This document shows, one piece after another, positions 8,978 through 18,496 of a stretch of 64,000 nt of DNA. Within the stretch, counting starts at the first letter, position 1. Each line of letters begins with the position of its first letter. Source of the DNA: Oceanobacillus oncorhynchi (GTDB lineage Bacteria > Bacillota > Bacilli > Bacillales > Amphibacillaceae); the NCBI RefSeq assembly GCF_000821065.1, contig NZ_CDGG01000001.1, positions 372,001 through 436,000 of the forward strand, given 5' to 3'. The notes under the pieces were generated by a model that ran no database searches, was not told the DNA's origin, and worked only from the letters and a program-made list of their open reading frames with translations. A program made the translations under genes and the position numbers.

Positions 8978-9958
8978 TCAGCTGGTCTGGCCTTGCATAA
9001 ATCTAACAGGTAATTGATAAAGACTATCCAGCTCCACATCTGCATTATTTATCCGTTTCATCAGTAAATCAATCAAGAGATCGACAAATTGATCAATCGG
9101 CTGTAAGATGGTCGACAGCTGCGGAAAATAGTTTTGGATAAATTCCGTCCCGTCATAACCAATTACTTTTAAATCTCCCGGGATATTAATCCCTAATTCC
9201 TGCGCTTTGTTAAGAACCAAAATGGCTGTTAAATCATCCGTACAAAAAATACTGTCTATATCCTCTTTGGATAATATCTGGCGAATTTCCGTAGCTTTTA
9301 AAAATGGAGAATGCTCCAAGGGGAAGTGGTAAACCATTGGTTCTAACTGATGCTCCTTTAATACAGATAAATAGCCTTCCAGACGCTTGTTTGTCGGTGA
9401 GTCGGATTCATTCGTCCCTGTGAGGATGGCAATTTTTCTGCCGCCTCTTTGATAGAGCTGCTCCGTTGCCAGACGGCCGCCTTGATAGCTGTCGCTGGAG
9501 ACAATAGGAATACCTTCTGCCAGATGACGGTCAAATGAAATAATAGGCAGCCCCACATTTTCATATTCCGGAATTCCCAGATTATGCGCTCCTGCAATAA
9601 TACCATCTACTTTGTTAGCAGCGAGCATTTTTAAGTAGTCCCGTTCTTTCTCCTTGTTATTGGCGCTGTCACAAAGAATCGTTTTATATCCTTTTTCAAA
9701 TAGCTTTGTCTCCATTTTGGATGCTAATTCGCCAAAAAAAGGGTGAGATACAGTAGGGAAGATCAGACCAATCAATTGTGTATCTTTTCCCTGCAGCGAG
9801 CGGGCCATCGAGTTCGGCTGGTAATTTAATTCTTCCATCGCTTTGTGTACCTTATCGATGGTTTTCTGGCTTAGGTAGCCATAATGATTAATTACCCGTG
9901 AAACGGTTGTTGCTGAAACGCCTGCCCTTTTCGCTACATCTGTCAATTTAACTCCCAT
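8978..9958 (-). CDS. scrR: LacI-family sucrose repressor ScrR
   Basis: 326 residues. LacI-type helix-turn-helix at the N-terminus (KLTDVAKRAGVSATTVSRVI), hinge helix NSMARSLQG, then a periplasmic-binding-like effector domain. It lies 21 bp behind scrB on the same strand, making a scrBR operon. Two related CG-centred palindromes between scrB and scrA are the expected operators. Family knowledge: such repressors respond to sucrose-6-phosphate or fructose and act by steric block. Confidence 0.85.
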   Translation of the reverse strand: MGVKLTDVAKRAGVSATTVSRVINHYGYLSQKTIDKVHKAMEELNYQPNSMARSLQGKDTQLIGLIFPTVSHPFFGELASKMETKLFEKGYKTILCDSANNKEKERDYLKMLAANKVDGIIAGAHNLGIPEYENVGLPIISFDRHLAEGIPIVSSDSYQGGRLATEQLYQRGGRKIAILTGTNESDSPTNKRLEGYLSVLKEHQLEPMVYHFPLEHSPFLKATEIRQILSKEDIDSIFCTDDLTAILVLNKAQELGINIPGDLKVIGYDGTEFIQNYFPQLSTILQPIDQFVDLLIDLLMKRINNADVELDSLYQLPVRFMQGQTS

Positions 9959-9979
9959 GATGCTCTCACCCTTTACTTA

Positions 9980-11479
9980 TTACTCATTCATTTCGCGTAA
10001 GGTCCAGAAATCTCCCGTATAATCCCCTTCAAACCCTTGAAGGAAGATATGCGTCTGCTGCGGGTCTTTCACAAAAACACGGCTCGTGATGACGCGATAG
10101 CCATCATTAACAAAAACCTCGCAGACAGAACGATCTGCAAAAATATGCAATGTCAGCTTATCCTGTCTTTTGAGTGCAGCAGTTCTAGTGGAACCATAGG
10201 ACTCTCCAAAAGGGATACCTGCCTTACTGCGGTCCATGCTTATTGTATCATGTTTTGCATCGAAAGAAATCTTCAGACCTTCTTTATTCTGCTTATCTGC
10301 AAATAAATATAAAGAGCCGGATGTACCTGCATTTAATTCGAGCTTTAATTCATAAACATTGCTGTCAGGTGAGCTTAATAACGTATTGGATGCTTGTGCA
10401 GAACCCTGCAATTCCTGATGATTCTGCCGTAATTCCTGCATTTCTGCAACTGGTTTTTGGTACAGATGATTTTCCTTGATGGACAATTCTTTCACGATAC
10501 TGAGGCAATGCGCCCATCCTTCTTCAAAGGTAGGATAATCAATTTCCGGCAGCCCAATCCAGCCAACGCTCAATACACGGCCATCCGGTGCCTGGAATGC
10601 TTGTGTTGCATAGATATCAAAGCCTTCATCAAGGTTGATTAAATCAGACGTGTTTTCGATCGATACCGTCTCTTTATTAAATGAGGAACCGATGACATAC
10701 ATATTTGGATAGATATTTTGATAAGAGGAAATGTCTTTGTCTAAACCCTGTGGGCAGAACAGCAGCACAGGCTGACCGTCTACCAAAACGAAATTAGGGC
10801 ATTCCACCATAAAGCCCATTTCTTCTGTTGTATAATCTAATTCACCAAGCAATTCCCAATCTGTCAGATTGCTGCTTTGGTAAGCTAATACCGCACCTTT
10901 TTCATTTTTTGTTTGGGCACCAATCATCATCAGGTAATGATTCTGATAACGAAATACCTGCGGGTCCCGAAATTCATGTGTATAGCCTGCCGGCGGACTA
11001 TCGATTAAGGGTTCCGTTATTTTTTCTACTTCCATTTCCGTGTTCATCCAAGCACCCAGCTGATAAGAATGACGCTCCCACTCCTCGTTACGCACATTTC
11101 CTGTATACATTAAAAATAGCTTGTCTTCTACTGTCATCGCTGAGCCTGAATAAACCCCATGACTATCATAAGGAGAATCGGGTAATAAAACGTAATCATG
11201 CTGCTCCCAATCAACTAAATTATCCGATACCATATGATACCAGGACTTCACGCCGTGCACAGGTCCAAATGGATAAGCCTGATAAAATAAATGCCACTTC
11301 TCATTGTAGAATGAGAAACCGTTCGGATCATTTAAGAGGCCGGTTTTCGGTTGAATATGAAATGCCAGCTTCCATCCGGACTGCTCTAACTCTGCCGCAA
11401 GCATATCCTGATAGCTTTTAGACCATTGGTGATAAGGTTTATAACGCAAAGGTGTCGTCCATTCTGTTATTAATTCCAT
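9980..11479 (-). CDS. scrB: Sucrose-6-phosphate hydrolase (GH32)
   Basis: 499 residues with the GH32 triad motifs: LLNDPNG near residue 50 (nucleophile Asp), FRDPQVF (transition-state stabiliser) and MVECPNF (acid/base Glu), in a five-blade propeller followed by a C-terminal beta-sandwich. Hydrolyses sucrose-6-phosphate delivered by the divergent PTS permease to glucose-6-phosphate and fructose. Length fits ScrB/SacA. ATG 11479 follows AAGGAG. Confidence 0.93.
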   Translation of the reverse strand: MELITEWTTPLRYKPYHQWSKSYQDMLAAELEQSGWKLAFHIQPKTGLLNDPNGFSFYNEKWHLFYQAYPFGPVHGVKSWYHMVSDNLVDWEQHDYVLLPDSPYDSHGVYSGSAMTVEDKLFLMYTGNVRNEEWERHSYQLGAWMNTEMEVEKITEPLIDSPPAGYTHEFRDPQVFRYQNHYLMMIGAQTKNEKGAVLAYQSSNLTDWELLGELDYTTEEMGFMVECPNFVLVDGQPVLLFCPQGLDKDISSYQNIYPNMYVIGSSFNKETVSIENTSDLINLDEGFDIYATQAFQAPDGRVLSVGWIGLPEIDYPTFEEGWAHCLSIVKELSIKENHLYQKPVAEMQELRQNHQELQGSAQASNTLLSSPDSNVYELKLELNAGTSGSLYLFADKQNKEGLKISFDAKHDTISMDRSKAGIPFGESYGSTRTAALKRQDKLTLHIFADRSVCEVFVNDGYRVITSRVFVKDPQQTHIFLQGFEGDYTGDFWTLREMNE

Positions 11480-11519
11480 ACTTTTTCAACTCCTTATATC
11501 TATTAAACTTCTTATATAG

Positions 11520-11560
11520 AACATATGCAATAATCATTAATATGTCAAACGTATAACATA
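11520..11560 (-). promoter_or_regulatory. scrB promoter with ScrR operator O1
   Basis: Minus-strand -35 TTGACA (11548-11543), 17-bp spacer, -10 TATGTT (11525-11520). The -35 lies in the 20-bp palindrome TATGTCAAACGTATAACATA (11541-11560), whose CG centre is typical of LacI-family operators. Its reverse-oriented sister is O2. Confidence 0.7.
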
Positions 11561-11605
11561 ATATTATCTAAATTAAAAGCATTTATATAAATGATTAGTG
11601 AAATA

Positions 11606-11646
11606 TATGATAAACGATTGACATATTGGTTTTTTGTTTGTATGAT
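11606..11646 (+). promoter_or_regulatory. scrA promoter with ScrR operator O2
   Basis: -35 TTGACA (11618-11623), 17-bp spacer, -10 TATGAT (11641-11646). The operator TATGATAAACGATTGACATA (11606-11625) covers the -35 and, read on the other strand, closely matches O1. Both divergent promoters should therefore be silenced by ScrR together. Confidence 0.75.
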
Positions 11647-11648
11647 AA

Positions 11649-11662
11649 AAAAAACGGTTACA
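11649..11662 (+). promoter_or_regulatory. Possible cre site (CcpA)
   Basis: AAAAAACGGTTACA agrees with the cre consensus TGNAARCGNWWWCA except the first two bases, and sits just downstream of the scrA -10, a classic roadblock position for catabolite repression of a sugar PTS gene. Confidence 0.35.
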
Positions 11663-11676
11663 GGGAGGAAGAAATC

Positions 11677-13617
11677 ATGAATCATAAGCAGGTTGCAGAA
11701 GATATCCTGAAAATGCTTGGCGAAGATAATATACAAGCTGCCGCTCATTGTGCAACTCGTTTACGTTTAGTCTTAAAAGATGATGAAAATATTGACCAGC
11801 AAGGATTAGATAATCATCCAGATATTAAAGGAACGTTTAAACAAAATGGTCAGTTCCAGATTATTATCGGTCCTGGTGATGTAAATAAAGTGTATAAAGA
11901 ATTAACAGATGCAACAGGCATTCAAGAAGTATCCAAAGACGATTTGAAAGCAATATCGGAGGAAGAGAAAAAACCGAATCCAATCATGTCATTTATTAAA
12001 TTACTGTCTGACATCTTCGTGCCGATTATTCCGGCCTTAGTAGCGGGCGGTTTATTGATGGCTTTAAATAATGTGCTGACATCTCCGGATTTATTCGGCC
12101 CGCAGTCGGTTGTAGAAATGTTTCCTGCCATTGAAGATGTAGCCAGTATTATTAATCTGCTTTCTTCTGCGCCATTTGCCTTTTTACCAATTCTGATTGG
12201 TTACTCCGCCACGAAGCGATTTGGCGGTAATCCGTACTTAGGTGCTGCAATGGCGATGGCCATGGTTATGCCGGATTTAGTCAATGGCTATGCGGTAGCA
12301 AATGCGATTGAGGACGGAACAATGAGCTACTGGAACATTTTTGGTCTGGACGTAGCACAAGCTGGGTATCAAGGGTCTGTATTGCCAGTCTTGGCAGTGT
12401 CATGGATTTTGGCTAACATTGAGAAGTTCTTCCATAAACGGCTGGCGAATGCATTTGATTTTACCTTTACACCAATGTTTGCGGTAATTCTTACTGGATT
12501 TTTAACGTTTATTTTTGTCGGACCAATGATGCGTTCCTTGTCTGACGGATTAACAGACGGTCTTGTGTGGTTATACCAGACCACAGGAGGATTTGGCTTA
12601 GGGATCTTCGGAACGTTCTATTCTGCAATTGTTATCACGGGGCTGCACCAAAGCTTCCCGACGATTGAAACGATGCTGCTTGCGGATGTAGCAAACACTG
12701 GCGGTTCCTTTATTTTCCCGGTTGCTTCCATGGCAAACGTAGCCCAGGGTGCGGCATGTCTGGCAATCTTCTTTGTTACAAAGAATAAAAAGCAAAAAGG
12801 TCTGGCGTCTTCTGCAAGTGTATCTGCGATGCTGGGTATTACAGAACCGGCGATTTTCGGGGTGAACTTAAAACTGAAATTTCCATTCATTTGTGGAATG
12901 ATTGGGGCAGGCATTGCTTCTGCATTTATCGGCTTTTTCCATGTGCTTGCAGTAGCAATGGGACCGGCGAGTGTGATTGGTTTCATTTCCATTGCACCTA
13001 ATTCGATTCCAATGTTTCTGATCGGTATTGTCATTAGTATGGTAGTTGCTTTTACGTTAACCTTTATCTATGGAAAGCGAAAATTAGCTGCGCCAGAAAA
13101 TGATAAAAGCCCGGAAGAACCGGCAAATGAAACGAATACGGAAGCTACTTCTGTTCAAGCAGGCGAAGTAACAATCAGCTCCCCGCTTACTGGAAAGCTT
13201 ATTCCGTTACAGGAAGTGAATGATCAGGTGTTTTCATCAGAGATGATGGGGAAAGGGATAGCTATTTATCCGGAAAAACAGCTGATTGTAGCTCCGGCAG
13301 ACGGGACGATTACCGTCACTTATGATTCTGGGCACGCTTTTGGAATTCGTACGGATCAAGGAGCAGAAATCTTAATCCATATCGGTATTGATACTGTAAA
13401 TCTGAATGGAGAAGGCTTTGATTGCAAAGTAAGCCAAGAACAGCAAGTAAAAAAAGGCGATATTTTAGGAGCATTCAACATTGATGGAATAAAAAATGCC
13501 GGTTATGATCCAACGGTAATGATCATTATCACCAATACGGGTGATTATGCGGAAGTATTTCCTGTAAATCAGAAAGCAGTTACGGAAGGCGATAATTTAC
13601 TGCATTTAAATAGATAA
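11677..13617 (+). CDS. scrA: PTS sucrose permease EIIBCA
   Basis: 646 residues in one chain: EIIB (about 1-85, phospho-Cys C25 in [10 protein letters not shown]), membrane EIIC (about 110-475), and a C-terminal glucose-type EIIA (about 490-646, phospho-His in [14 protein letters not shown]). Imports and phosphorylates sucrose for ScrB. B. subtilis SacP lacks a fused EIIA, so this three-domain form does not need a separate EIIA-Glc. ATG 11677 has GGGAGGAA upstream; the in-frame ATG 11626 overlaps the promoter and is rejected. Divergent from scrBR. Confidence 0.92.
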   Translation: MNHKQVAEDILKMLGEDNIQAAAHCATRLRLVLKDDENIDQQGLDNHPDIKGTFKQNGQFQIIIGPGDVNKVYKELTDATGIQEVSKDDLKAISEEEKKPNPIMSFIKLLSDIFVPIIPALVAGGLLMALNNVLTSPDLFGPQSVVEMFPAIEDVASIINLLSSAPFAFLPILIGYSATKRFGGNPYLGAAMAMAMVMPDLVNGYAVANAIEDGTMSYWNIFGLDVAQAGYQGSVLPVLAVSWILANIEKFFHKRLANAFDFTFTPMFAVILTGFLTFIFVGPMMRSLSDGLTDGLVWLYQTTGGFGLGIFGTFYSAIVITGLHQSFPTIETMLLADVANTGGSFIFPVASMANVAQGAACLAIFFVTKNKKQKGLASSASVSAMLGITEPAIFGVNLKLKFPFICGMIGAGIASAFIGFFHVLAVAMGPASVIGFISIAPNSIPMFLIGIVISMVVAFTLTFIYGKRKLAAPENDKSPEEPANETNTEATSVQAGEVTISSPLTGKLIPLQEVNDQVFSSEMMGKGIAIYPEKQLIVAPADGTITVTYDSGHAFGIRTDQGAEILIHIGIDTVNLNGEGFDCKVSQEQQVKKGDILGAFNIDGIKNAGYDPTVMIIITNTGDYAEVFPVNQKAVTEGDNLLHLNR

Positions 13618-13672
13618 ACAGTCTATCTCTCTACAAGAGGAAGAGTGGTTTCAGACAGTATATTAATAATCT

Positions 13673-13711
13673 GAAAAAGAGAAGGGACATTTTGTCATCC
13701 TTCTCTTTTTC
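13673..13711 (+). terminator. scrA terminator
   Basis: Perfect 13-bp stem GAAAAAGAGAAGG / CCTTCTCTTTTTC, 56 bp after the scrA stop. Also serves the convergent gene ending at 13733. Confidence 0.82.
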
Positions 13712-13732
13712 ACGTTGGATTAACTCTTTATT

Positions 13733-14122
13733 TTAGTTTGTTTTTGTGAACAGGGTAAGAATAAAAAAGCAGGCAAAGCTGATTAGAAGTGTGACTCCGC
13801 CTCCAATATAAAGAATAAGTGTAAGCAGCTGCGGCAGCTCAAATGGCTGTACCATATACAACCACATTCCAAGCGTTAAACCAATGGATCCTGCTGCTGC
13901 ACTCCATACATGGAGGGCTGTTAAGAAAGATGATTTTGGCTGAAAAACTTTATAGAATATTGCCCAGCAAAATAGGGACAGCCAGCCGACTACCAGACTG
14001 TGGGCATGAACAGGGCGGAATGCATATGATCCTGAACCTGCCATATGTGCGCCCAAAATGGCACCGATGAGACCGAAAACTCCTGATAAGATTAATAACA
14101 AACGACTTGGATTTTTAATCAT
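13733..14122 (-). CDS. Small four-helix membrane protein with HxH motif, preceded by an HssR-type repeat
   Basis: 129 residues, four hydrophobic helices (about 8-28, 40-60, 66-86, 97-125). Notable residues are H26, then H39 and H41 in PVHAHSLVVGWL, and H71. The PVHAH-xxxxGW pattern resembles short membrane proteins distantly related to haem-copper oxidase subunit I, so haem binding is possible but not shown. It lies just downstream of hssS on the same strand with its own leader containing an HssR-like direct repeat 40 bp before ATG 14122 (AAGGAGG site). I infer that it belongs to the haem-stress response; no established function is known to me. Confidence 0.7.
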   Translation of the reverse strand: MIKNPSRLLLILSGVFGLIGAILGAHMAGSGSYAFRPVHAHSLVVGWLSLFCWAIFYKVFQPKSSFLTALHVWSAAAGSIGLTLGMWLYMVQPFELPQLLTLILYIGGGVTLLISFACFFILTLFTKTN

Positions 14123-14161
14123 AATGTCCTCCTTATTTCTTTTGCTTCATCGTAACGAATG

Positions 14162-14181
14162 AATATGAACGCATTGTGAAT
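14162..14181 (-). promoter_or_regulatory. HssR-like direct repeat upstream of the small membrane protein
   Basis: Plus strand AATATGAAC-GC-ATTGTGAAT: the first half is identical to the hrtB site, the second matches at 6 of 9 bases, with the same 11-bp period, orientation and similar distance to the start codon (40 versus 50 bp). Confidence 0.7.
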
Positions 14182-14193
14182 AAGGAGAAAAAC

Positions 14194-15579
14194 TTAGTTA
14201 GAAATCGGCAAAGTAACAATAAAGATAGTTCCGGCAGTTTCACCAGGTCTGGCTATGACAGTACCGCCGTGTAAATCTATGATTGTAGCCACAATGGATA
14301 AGCCCAATCCTGTGCCTTTTACACTCCTTGTACGGGAAGCATCCGCCCGATAAAAACGGTCAAAAATACGTTCTGCTTCCTCTTCAGAAATACCAATTCC
14401 CGTGTCTGTAAAAGAAATAGAGCATTGCTCATTTGTATATGTGAATTGAATATCAATACTGCCGCCTGATTGATTATATTTTAATGCGTTGGAAAGCAAA
14501 TTATCCCAAACCGTATTTAACAGTGAAGGGTCGCCGTAAATTTCCAAGTCAGGGAGTGTGTAGCTCAGCATGATTTCTTTTTCATGAATCAGCCATTGAT
14601 AACTTTTTAATAGGTTTTTTAATTGACTGCTGACGTTAAAATGCTTCTTTTTTACAATGTGCTTTTCATGATCAAGCGAAGCAAGCAGCAGCAATTGGTC
14701 CGTCATGGTGGATAAACGTCCGGTTTCTTCATTAATAATTGAGATATACTGCTGCCTGTCTTTTTCTGTTAATTCGTTATCCTCCAGCAAGTTCGTATAC
14801 CCTTTGATATTAGATAATGGAGATTGAATATCGTGCGAGATATTAGAAACAAATTCTTTGCGTACTTGTTCGTTTTCCACAATTTGTTTCGCCATCTGTG
14901 AGAAACTTGAGGATAACTCTCCAAGCTCATCCTTTCGTTTCGTGCTCAAGGCATTCACCTGGAAATCTCCTTTAGCCAGCTGTTTAGTAGCATCACTAAG
15001 CCGGGAAATGGGTTTGATAAGGTAATTTGTGCTAAAAAGAACAAACAAAATACTAAGGATAATTGTTAAAGCAAAGAGCACTCCAAATAATAAATGCATT
15101 TCGTTGAAGAGCAGCTTGATGTCTGGTCGGATAAATAGTGCGAAGCTCTCTCCCTGATACGTAAGCGGCACCCCAATGGAATTCTTCAGCTCATTGGCAA
15201 AAAAACCTGTTACAAAGGTTTCCTGAGGGAAATGGAGCATGCCATGGTAAACTTCCCCGTTCAGCACATTTTCCACGACAGCTGATTCCAGATTATTTTC
15301 CCGGAAGGCTGCTCCGAAGAACTGTTCTTGACTTGAGTTATCCACAAGGTATAGTTGATAACCGACATCTGCTATATTTGATAAATAGTCGCTGATATCG
15401 ATTTCTGGATTATTTTCAATAAACGCAGCCATATCTAAGGCGATTTCTGTATTTTTTGCATCGTTTTGGGGCTTCAGAGAATGCTGGTAATAGGTATTCG
15501 ATATGAAAAAGGCAATCACACCACTAAGCAGCATGATACCAATAGTGACAGCAGCAAATTTAACATATAGTGACCGCAT
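14194..15579 (-). CDS. hssS: Haem-sensor histidine kinase HssS
   Basis: 461 residues: TM1 (about 8-28), extracytoplasmic sensor (about 30-160), TM2 (about 163-185), HAMP, H-box SNISHDIQSPLSN (H249), and HATPase motifs (NALKYN, DTGIGIS, GTGLGLS). The sensor contains FREN, VTGFFANE and LFIRPDI, resembling staphylococcal HssS (FRED, VTGFFDN, FMRPDI). HssS senses haem or haem-induced membrane damage and phosphorylates HssR. TAATG overlap with hssR couples translation. Matching repeats at hrtBA support the assignment. Confidence 0.85.
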   Translation of the reverse strand: MRSLYVKFAAVTIGIMLLSGVIAFFISNTYYQHSLKPQNDAKNTEIALDMAAFIENNPEIDISDYLSNIADVGYQLYLVDNSSQEQFFGAAFRENNLESAVVENVLNGEVYHGMLHFPQETFVTGFFANELKNSIGVPLTYQGESFALFIRPDIKLLFNEMHLLFGVLFALTIILSILFVLFSTNYLIKPISRLSDATKQLAKGDFQVNALSTKRKDELGELSSSFSQMAKQIVENEQVRKEFVSNISHDIQSPLSNIKGYTNLLEDNELTEKDRQQYISIINEETGRLSTMTDQLLLLASLDHEKHIVKKKHFNVSSQLKNLLKSYQWLIHEKEIMLSYTLPDLEIYGDPSLLNTVWDNLLSNALKYNQSGGSIDIQFTYTNEQCSISFTDTGIGISEEEAERIFDRFYRADASRTRSVKGTGLGLSIVATIIDLHGGTVIARPGETAGTIFIVTLPISN

Positions 15580-16256
15580 TATTCTGCTGACTCCAGATAA
15601 TAGCCAACACCTCGGACAGTTTTAATGGAAAAAGCAGAAGTCAAGGAAGAAAAACGCTCCCGCAGTCGTTTGACATGAACATCTACGGTACGGTCATCAC
15701 CTTCATAATCGATTCCCCACACTTTTTCAATCAGTTGTGAGCGGGTAAACACATTTTGTGGATAAGTTGCCAATAATGCTAATAATTCAAATTCCTTTAA
15801 GGGAAGTAACAGGGTTTTATCCCCAATCTTTACCTCATAACTATCCAGATTAATTTCGGTATCTCCCAATCGTATGATATGCGTATCGTTCTCCTGATGG
15901 TAGCGGCGCAGCAAAGCATGAATACGGAAGCTGAGTTCACGCGGTTCAAATGGTTTTACTAGATAATCATCTGTTCCCGCCAGAAAGCCTTCTTCCTTAT
16001 CCTCAATTTGCCCTTTGGCTGTGAGTAAAATAATCGGAATATCGTATTGCTTACGAATTTCTTTTGTCAGCTGAAAACCGTCCATAAATGGCATCATTAC
16101 ATCGACGACGGCTAAATCACAGCTGGTTTTATTTAAGAGAGATAAAGCATTTGCACCATCCTTGGCTTCTGCAACGAGAAAACCTTCCTTTTCAAGCTGG
16201 ATCCGGACAAGCTGTAAAATGCGGGTATCATCATCAACAATTAAGATTCTTTGCAT
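15579..16256 (-). CDS. hssR: Haem response regulator HssR (OmpR family)
   Basis: 225 residues: receiver domain with D52 as phosphoacceptor (VVDVMMPFMDGF), acidic pocket VDDD, and a C-terminal winged helix (FTRSQLIEKVWG, DRTVDVHVKRLRER). Start MQRILIVDDD at 16256 has GGAGA 9 bp upstream; ATG 16271 lacks a site. Expected to bind GTTCATATT direct repeats, two of which lie in this window (8795-8814; 14162-14181). Confidence 0.86.
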   Translation of the reverse strand: MQRILIVDDDTRILQLVRIQLEKEGFLVAEAKDGANALSLLNKTSCDLAVVDVMMPFMDGFQLTKEIRKQYDIPIILLTAKGQIEDKEEGFLAGTDDYLVKPFEPRELSFRIHALLRRYHQENDTHIIRLGDTEINLDSYEVKIGDKTLLLPLKEFELLALLATYPQNVFTRSQLIEKVWGIDYEGDDRTVDVHVKRLRERFSSLTSAFSIKTVRGVGYYLESAE

Positions 16257-16270
16257 ATGGGTAGTCTCCA

Positions 16271-16290
16271 TTCATACTAGTTCATACTTA
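16271..16290. repeat. Short tandem repeat at the hssR leader
   Basis: TTCATACTAG followed by TTCATACTTA, a 10-bp period repeat related to the HssR half site (TTCATA) but with a 10- rather than 11-bp period and the opposite orientation. Autoregulation is possible but weakly supported. Confidence 0.35.
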
Positions 16291-16326
16291 GTTTAAGCTT
16301 ACAGCAAATGATAGCAAGCTGCCAAA

Positions 16327-17574
16327 TTATTCTTCGATGCTTACGTGATTAACCGGAACATAACGAATATGCCAATACACCAGCCCTATTCCCGACAACA
16401 CACTGATAATAGAGAAAATCAGCATCCCGAAAAGACCAAATTTTAAATATCCGAAAAGGAGTCCGATAACGAATAGAATAGGTGAACTCAGCCGTCGCAC
16501 GCTGGTCTCCAAGGACCCTCGCAGCATGGATTCCTTCCATGGGAAAAGCTCAATAAAAGAATTAAATCGAAAGCCAAGCCAGCCTGTTTTAGTAATATCC
16601 ACAATGATATAGATCGAAGCCAGCCAAAATAGATAGCCAGTCCAATGCGGTGCAGATACAATCAGCACCGCAATTAGGAGTCCTGTAAGCTGAACAAGCG
16701 GCATCAGCACCGGTAAATTGCGGAAGAAGGATTTAAAATAGGCATCGGTGAATATCATTTCACTGCTTTGCTTTTGAAACATAACCTGTGATTCCTTCCA
16801 GAGCCTGATTGGTTTTGCAGAAGGAGGTTTGTACCCTTGCTGCCGGACATTGGTAAATAAAAGATTAACCCATTTTCCTCTTGTTTGTTCATCCATTTCA
16901 GCAATTTTTAAAAAATGGGTTCCATGATAAGCAAGCTTGTCAGATACAAAAGTAATAGCGATAACACTTAAGGTTATCCACATTATCCACAGAGGTAAAT
17001 GTAATAAGATACCCTGTGATAAACTTATCCATAGTATAAGGATTAGAATAATGGATATCGAACGAATAATAAAAGAGGAGATATGAATCTGTGCATATTT
17101 TTTCCATAGGGTTAGCAAACATACGCCTGAGAGATAGTAAAGCCATAAATATCCCAAAGAAAGCAGAGATAAAGAGAATAGTTTGCTTAGAAAAGGTGCA
17201 GCAATGATAAAAAACAACGTTGCGGTAAGTAGCATCATACTAGTTGAATAGACGATTCCATATTGAGAGATGCGCCGCAGCAAGGGAATATTTCTGCTTA
17301 AGAAAAGCTGGTCCGCCAGATAAGTAAATAATTTGATATGATGGAAGAAAAAGCTTATTACCAATATCATCATCCAGCCATACCAGCCAATGAAATTTAA
17401 TAGAAAGGGGATATCCTGCAGCCATTCCATGTAGAAAAAAGCACCAATAGCAATCCCGGGAATCAAGATATAGATAAATAAGGTCCAATCCAGTATCAGC
17501 TTGCTGGCTTCCCATAGATTTTTATAATCGGACTGGAGCCGTTTGAGGAACAGCGTGCGTGCAGTTCCATTCAT
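16327..17574 (-). CDS. EcsB-family ABC transporter permease (EcsB/YthQ-like)
   Basis: 415 residues, many membrane segments in two clusters around a soluble loop with DEQTRGKWVNLLF, typical of the EcsB family (B. subtilis EcsB 408 residues, YthQ 385). It overlaps its ATPase by 4 bp. EcsAB influences secretion, protease processing and competence; YthPQ is uncharacterised. The usual ecsC neighbour is absent, which favours a YthPQ-type paralogue. Followed closely by hssRS, so read-through is possible. Confidence 0.78.
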   Translation of the reverse strand: MNGTARTLFLKRLQSDYKNLWEASKLILDWTLFIYILIPGIAIGAFFYMEWLQDIPFLLNFIGWYGWMMILVISFFFHHIKLFTYLADQLFLSRNIPLLRRISQYGIVYSTSMMLLTATLFFIIAAPFLSKLFSLSLLSLGYLWLYYLSGVCLLTLWKKYAQIHISSFIIRSISIILILILWISLSQGILLHLPLWIMWITLSVIAITFVSDKLAYHGTHFLKIAEMDEQTRGKWVNLLFTNVRQQGYKPPSAKPIRLWKESQVMFQKQSSEMIFTDAYFKSFFRNLPVLMPLVQLTGLLIAVLIVSAPHWTGYLFWLASIYIIVDITKTGWLGFRFNSFIELFPWKESMLRGSLETSVRRLSSPILFVIGLLFGYLKFGLFGMLIFSIISVLSGIGLVYWHIRYVPVNHVSIEE

Positions 17575-18278
17575 GATACGCCCTCCTCTAATAATTCATA
17601 AAAACAATCTAAAAGAGAAGTGCCAGCGGACTGATTTGTTTCTTTTTGTAACTCCAGTAAATCTCCTTGGAAAATCGTGTTTCCTTCGTTTAAAAGAATG
17701 AACCGGTCACAGAGTTTCTCTGCGGAATCCAGGACATGTGTAGACATCAACAAAGCGGCTCCGCGTTCTTTTTCCTGATACAGCAGGTTAATCAAATGCT
17801 TTGTTGCGATTGGATCTAATCCAATAAAAGGTTCATCAATGATATAAATGTCCGCTTCTGTCATAAAGCTTAGACAAATCAATGTTTTTTGCCGCATTCC
17901 TTTGGAAAAATGAATAGGCAGTTCATGTTCTTTACCCGTAAGCGAAAATTTCTTGAGAAGATCCTTTGCGCGGGGCTCCCAAATAGTTTGGGGCATTTCA
18001 TAAGACGTCGCAGCAAGCCGTAAATGCTCCCAGAGCGTAAGGCGATCATAGAGAATCGGCTCTTCGGGGATGTAGGCCAGCTGTTTGTCTTTTTCTAATT
18101 CAATATTTCCATGTACATGCTCCATGGTGCCGATGATTGATTTGATTGTTGTACTTTTCCCGGCGCCATTTGCTCCGATTAAACCGACAATTTCACCGGG
18201 ACAGATGGTGAAATGAATGTTTTGCAGATAAGGTTCCTTTTGCTGATAACCTGCTGAATCGATATGTACCTGCAGCAC
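17571..18278 (-). CDS. EcsA/YthP-like ABC transporter ATPase
   Basis: 235 residues: Walker A GANGAGKST, signature-like HFSKGMRQK (S-K-G replacing S-G-G, as in EcsA-type proteins), Walker B IYIIDEPF, switch STHVLDSAEKLCDRFIL. GTG start at 18278 after AGGGAGGAG. Energises the EcsB-like permease downstream. Transport substrate and direction are unknown. Confidence 0.82.
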   Translation of the reverse strand: MLQVHIDSAGYQQKEPYLQNIHFTICPGEIVGLIGANGAGKSTTIKSIIGTMEHVHGNIELEKDKQLAYIPEEPILYDRLTLWEHLRLAATSYEMPQTIWEPRAKDLLKKFSLTGKEHELPIHFSKGMRQKTLICLSFMTEADIYIIDEPFIGLDPIATKHLINLLYQEKERGAALLMSTHVLDSAEKLCDRFILLNEGNTIFQGDLLELQKETNQSAGTSLLDCFYELLEEGVS

Positions 18279-18496
18279 AGAATCTCCTCCCTGAGTTATA
18301 GAGTGTGTTTCTATTTAAGTAAATGAATTATTCTATAATAGAAATACGGTAAATCAGGAAAAAGGTTTCGTTTTAATAAGAAACAGCGGCTTTCCAAAGC
18401 TATATTCATTTTATCTGTTTGCTTTCAAGTATGCCTTTCCATTAAGATAGATATAATAGAAATAATTTGAAAATTTGTTCGCAGGAGGAAGATAGA

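Noticed and set aside
10828..11421. 197-codon open frame on the plus strand opposite scrB
   Set aside because: Lies entirely within the well-supported GH32 gene, has low-complexity His/Pro/Leu-rich translation and no ribosome site; a shadow frame.
12618..13034. 138-codon minus-strand frame inside scrA
   Set aside because: Antisense to conserved EIIC sequence with no start signal or family match.
16271..16290. TTCATACT tandem repeat read as an HssR operator for hssRS
   Set aside because: Period is 10 rather than 11 bp and orientation is opposite to the two good sites; listed only as a repeat.
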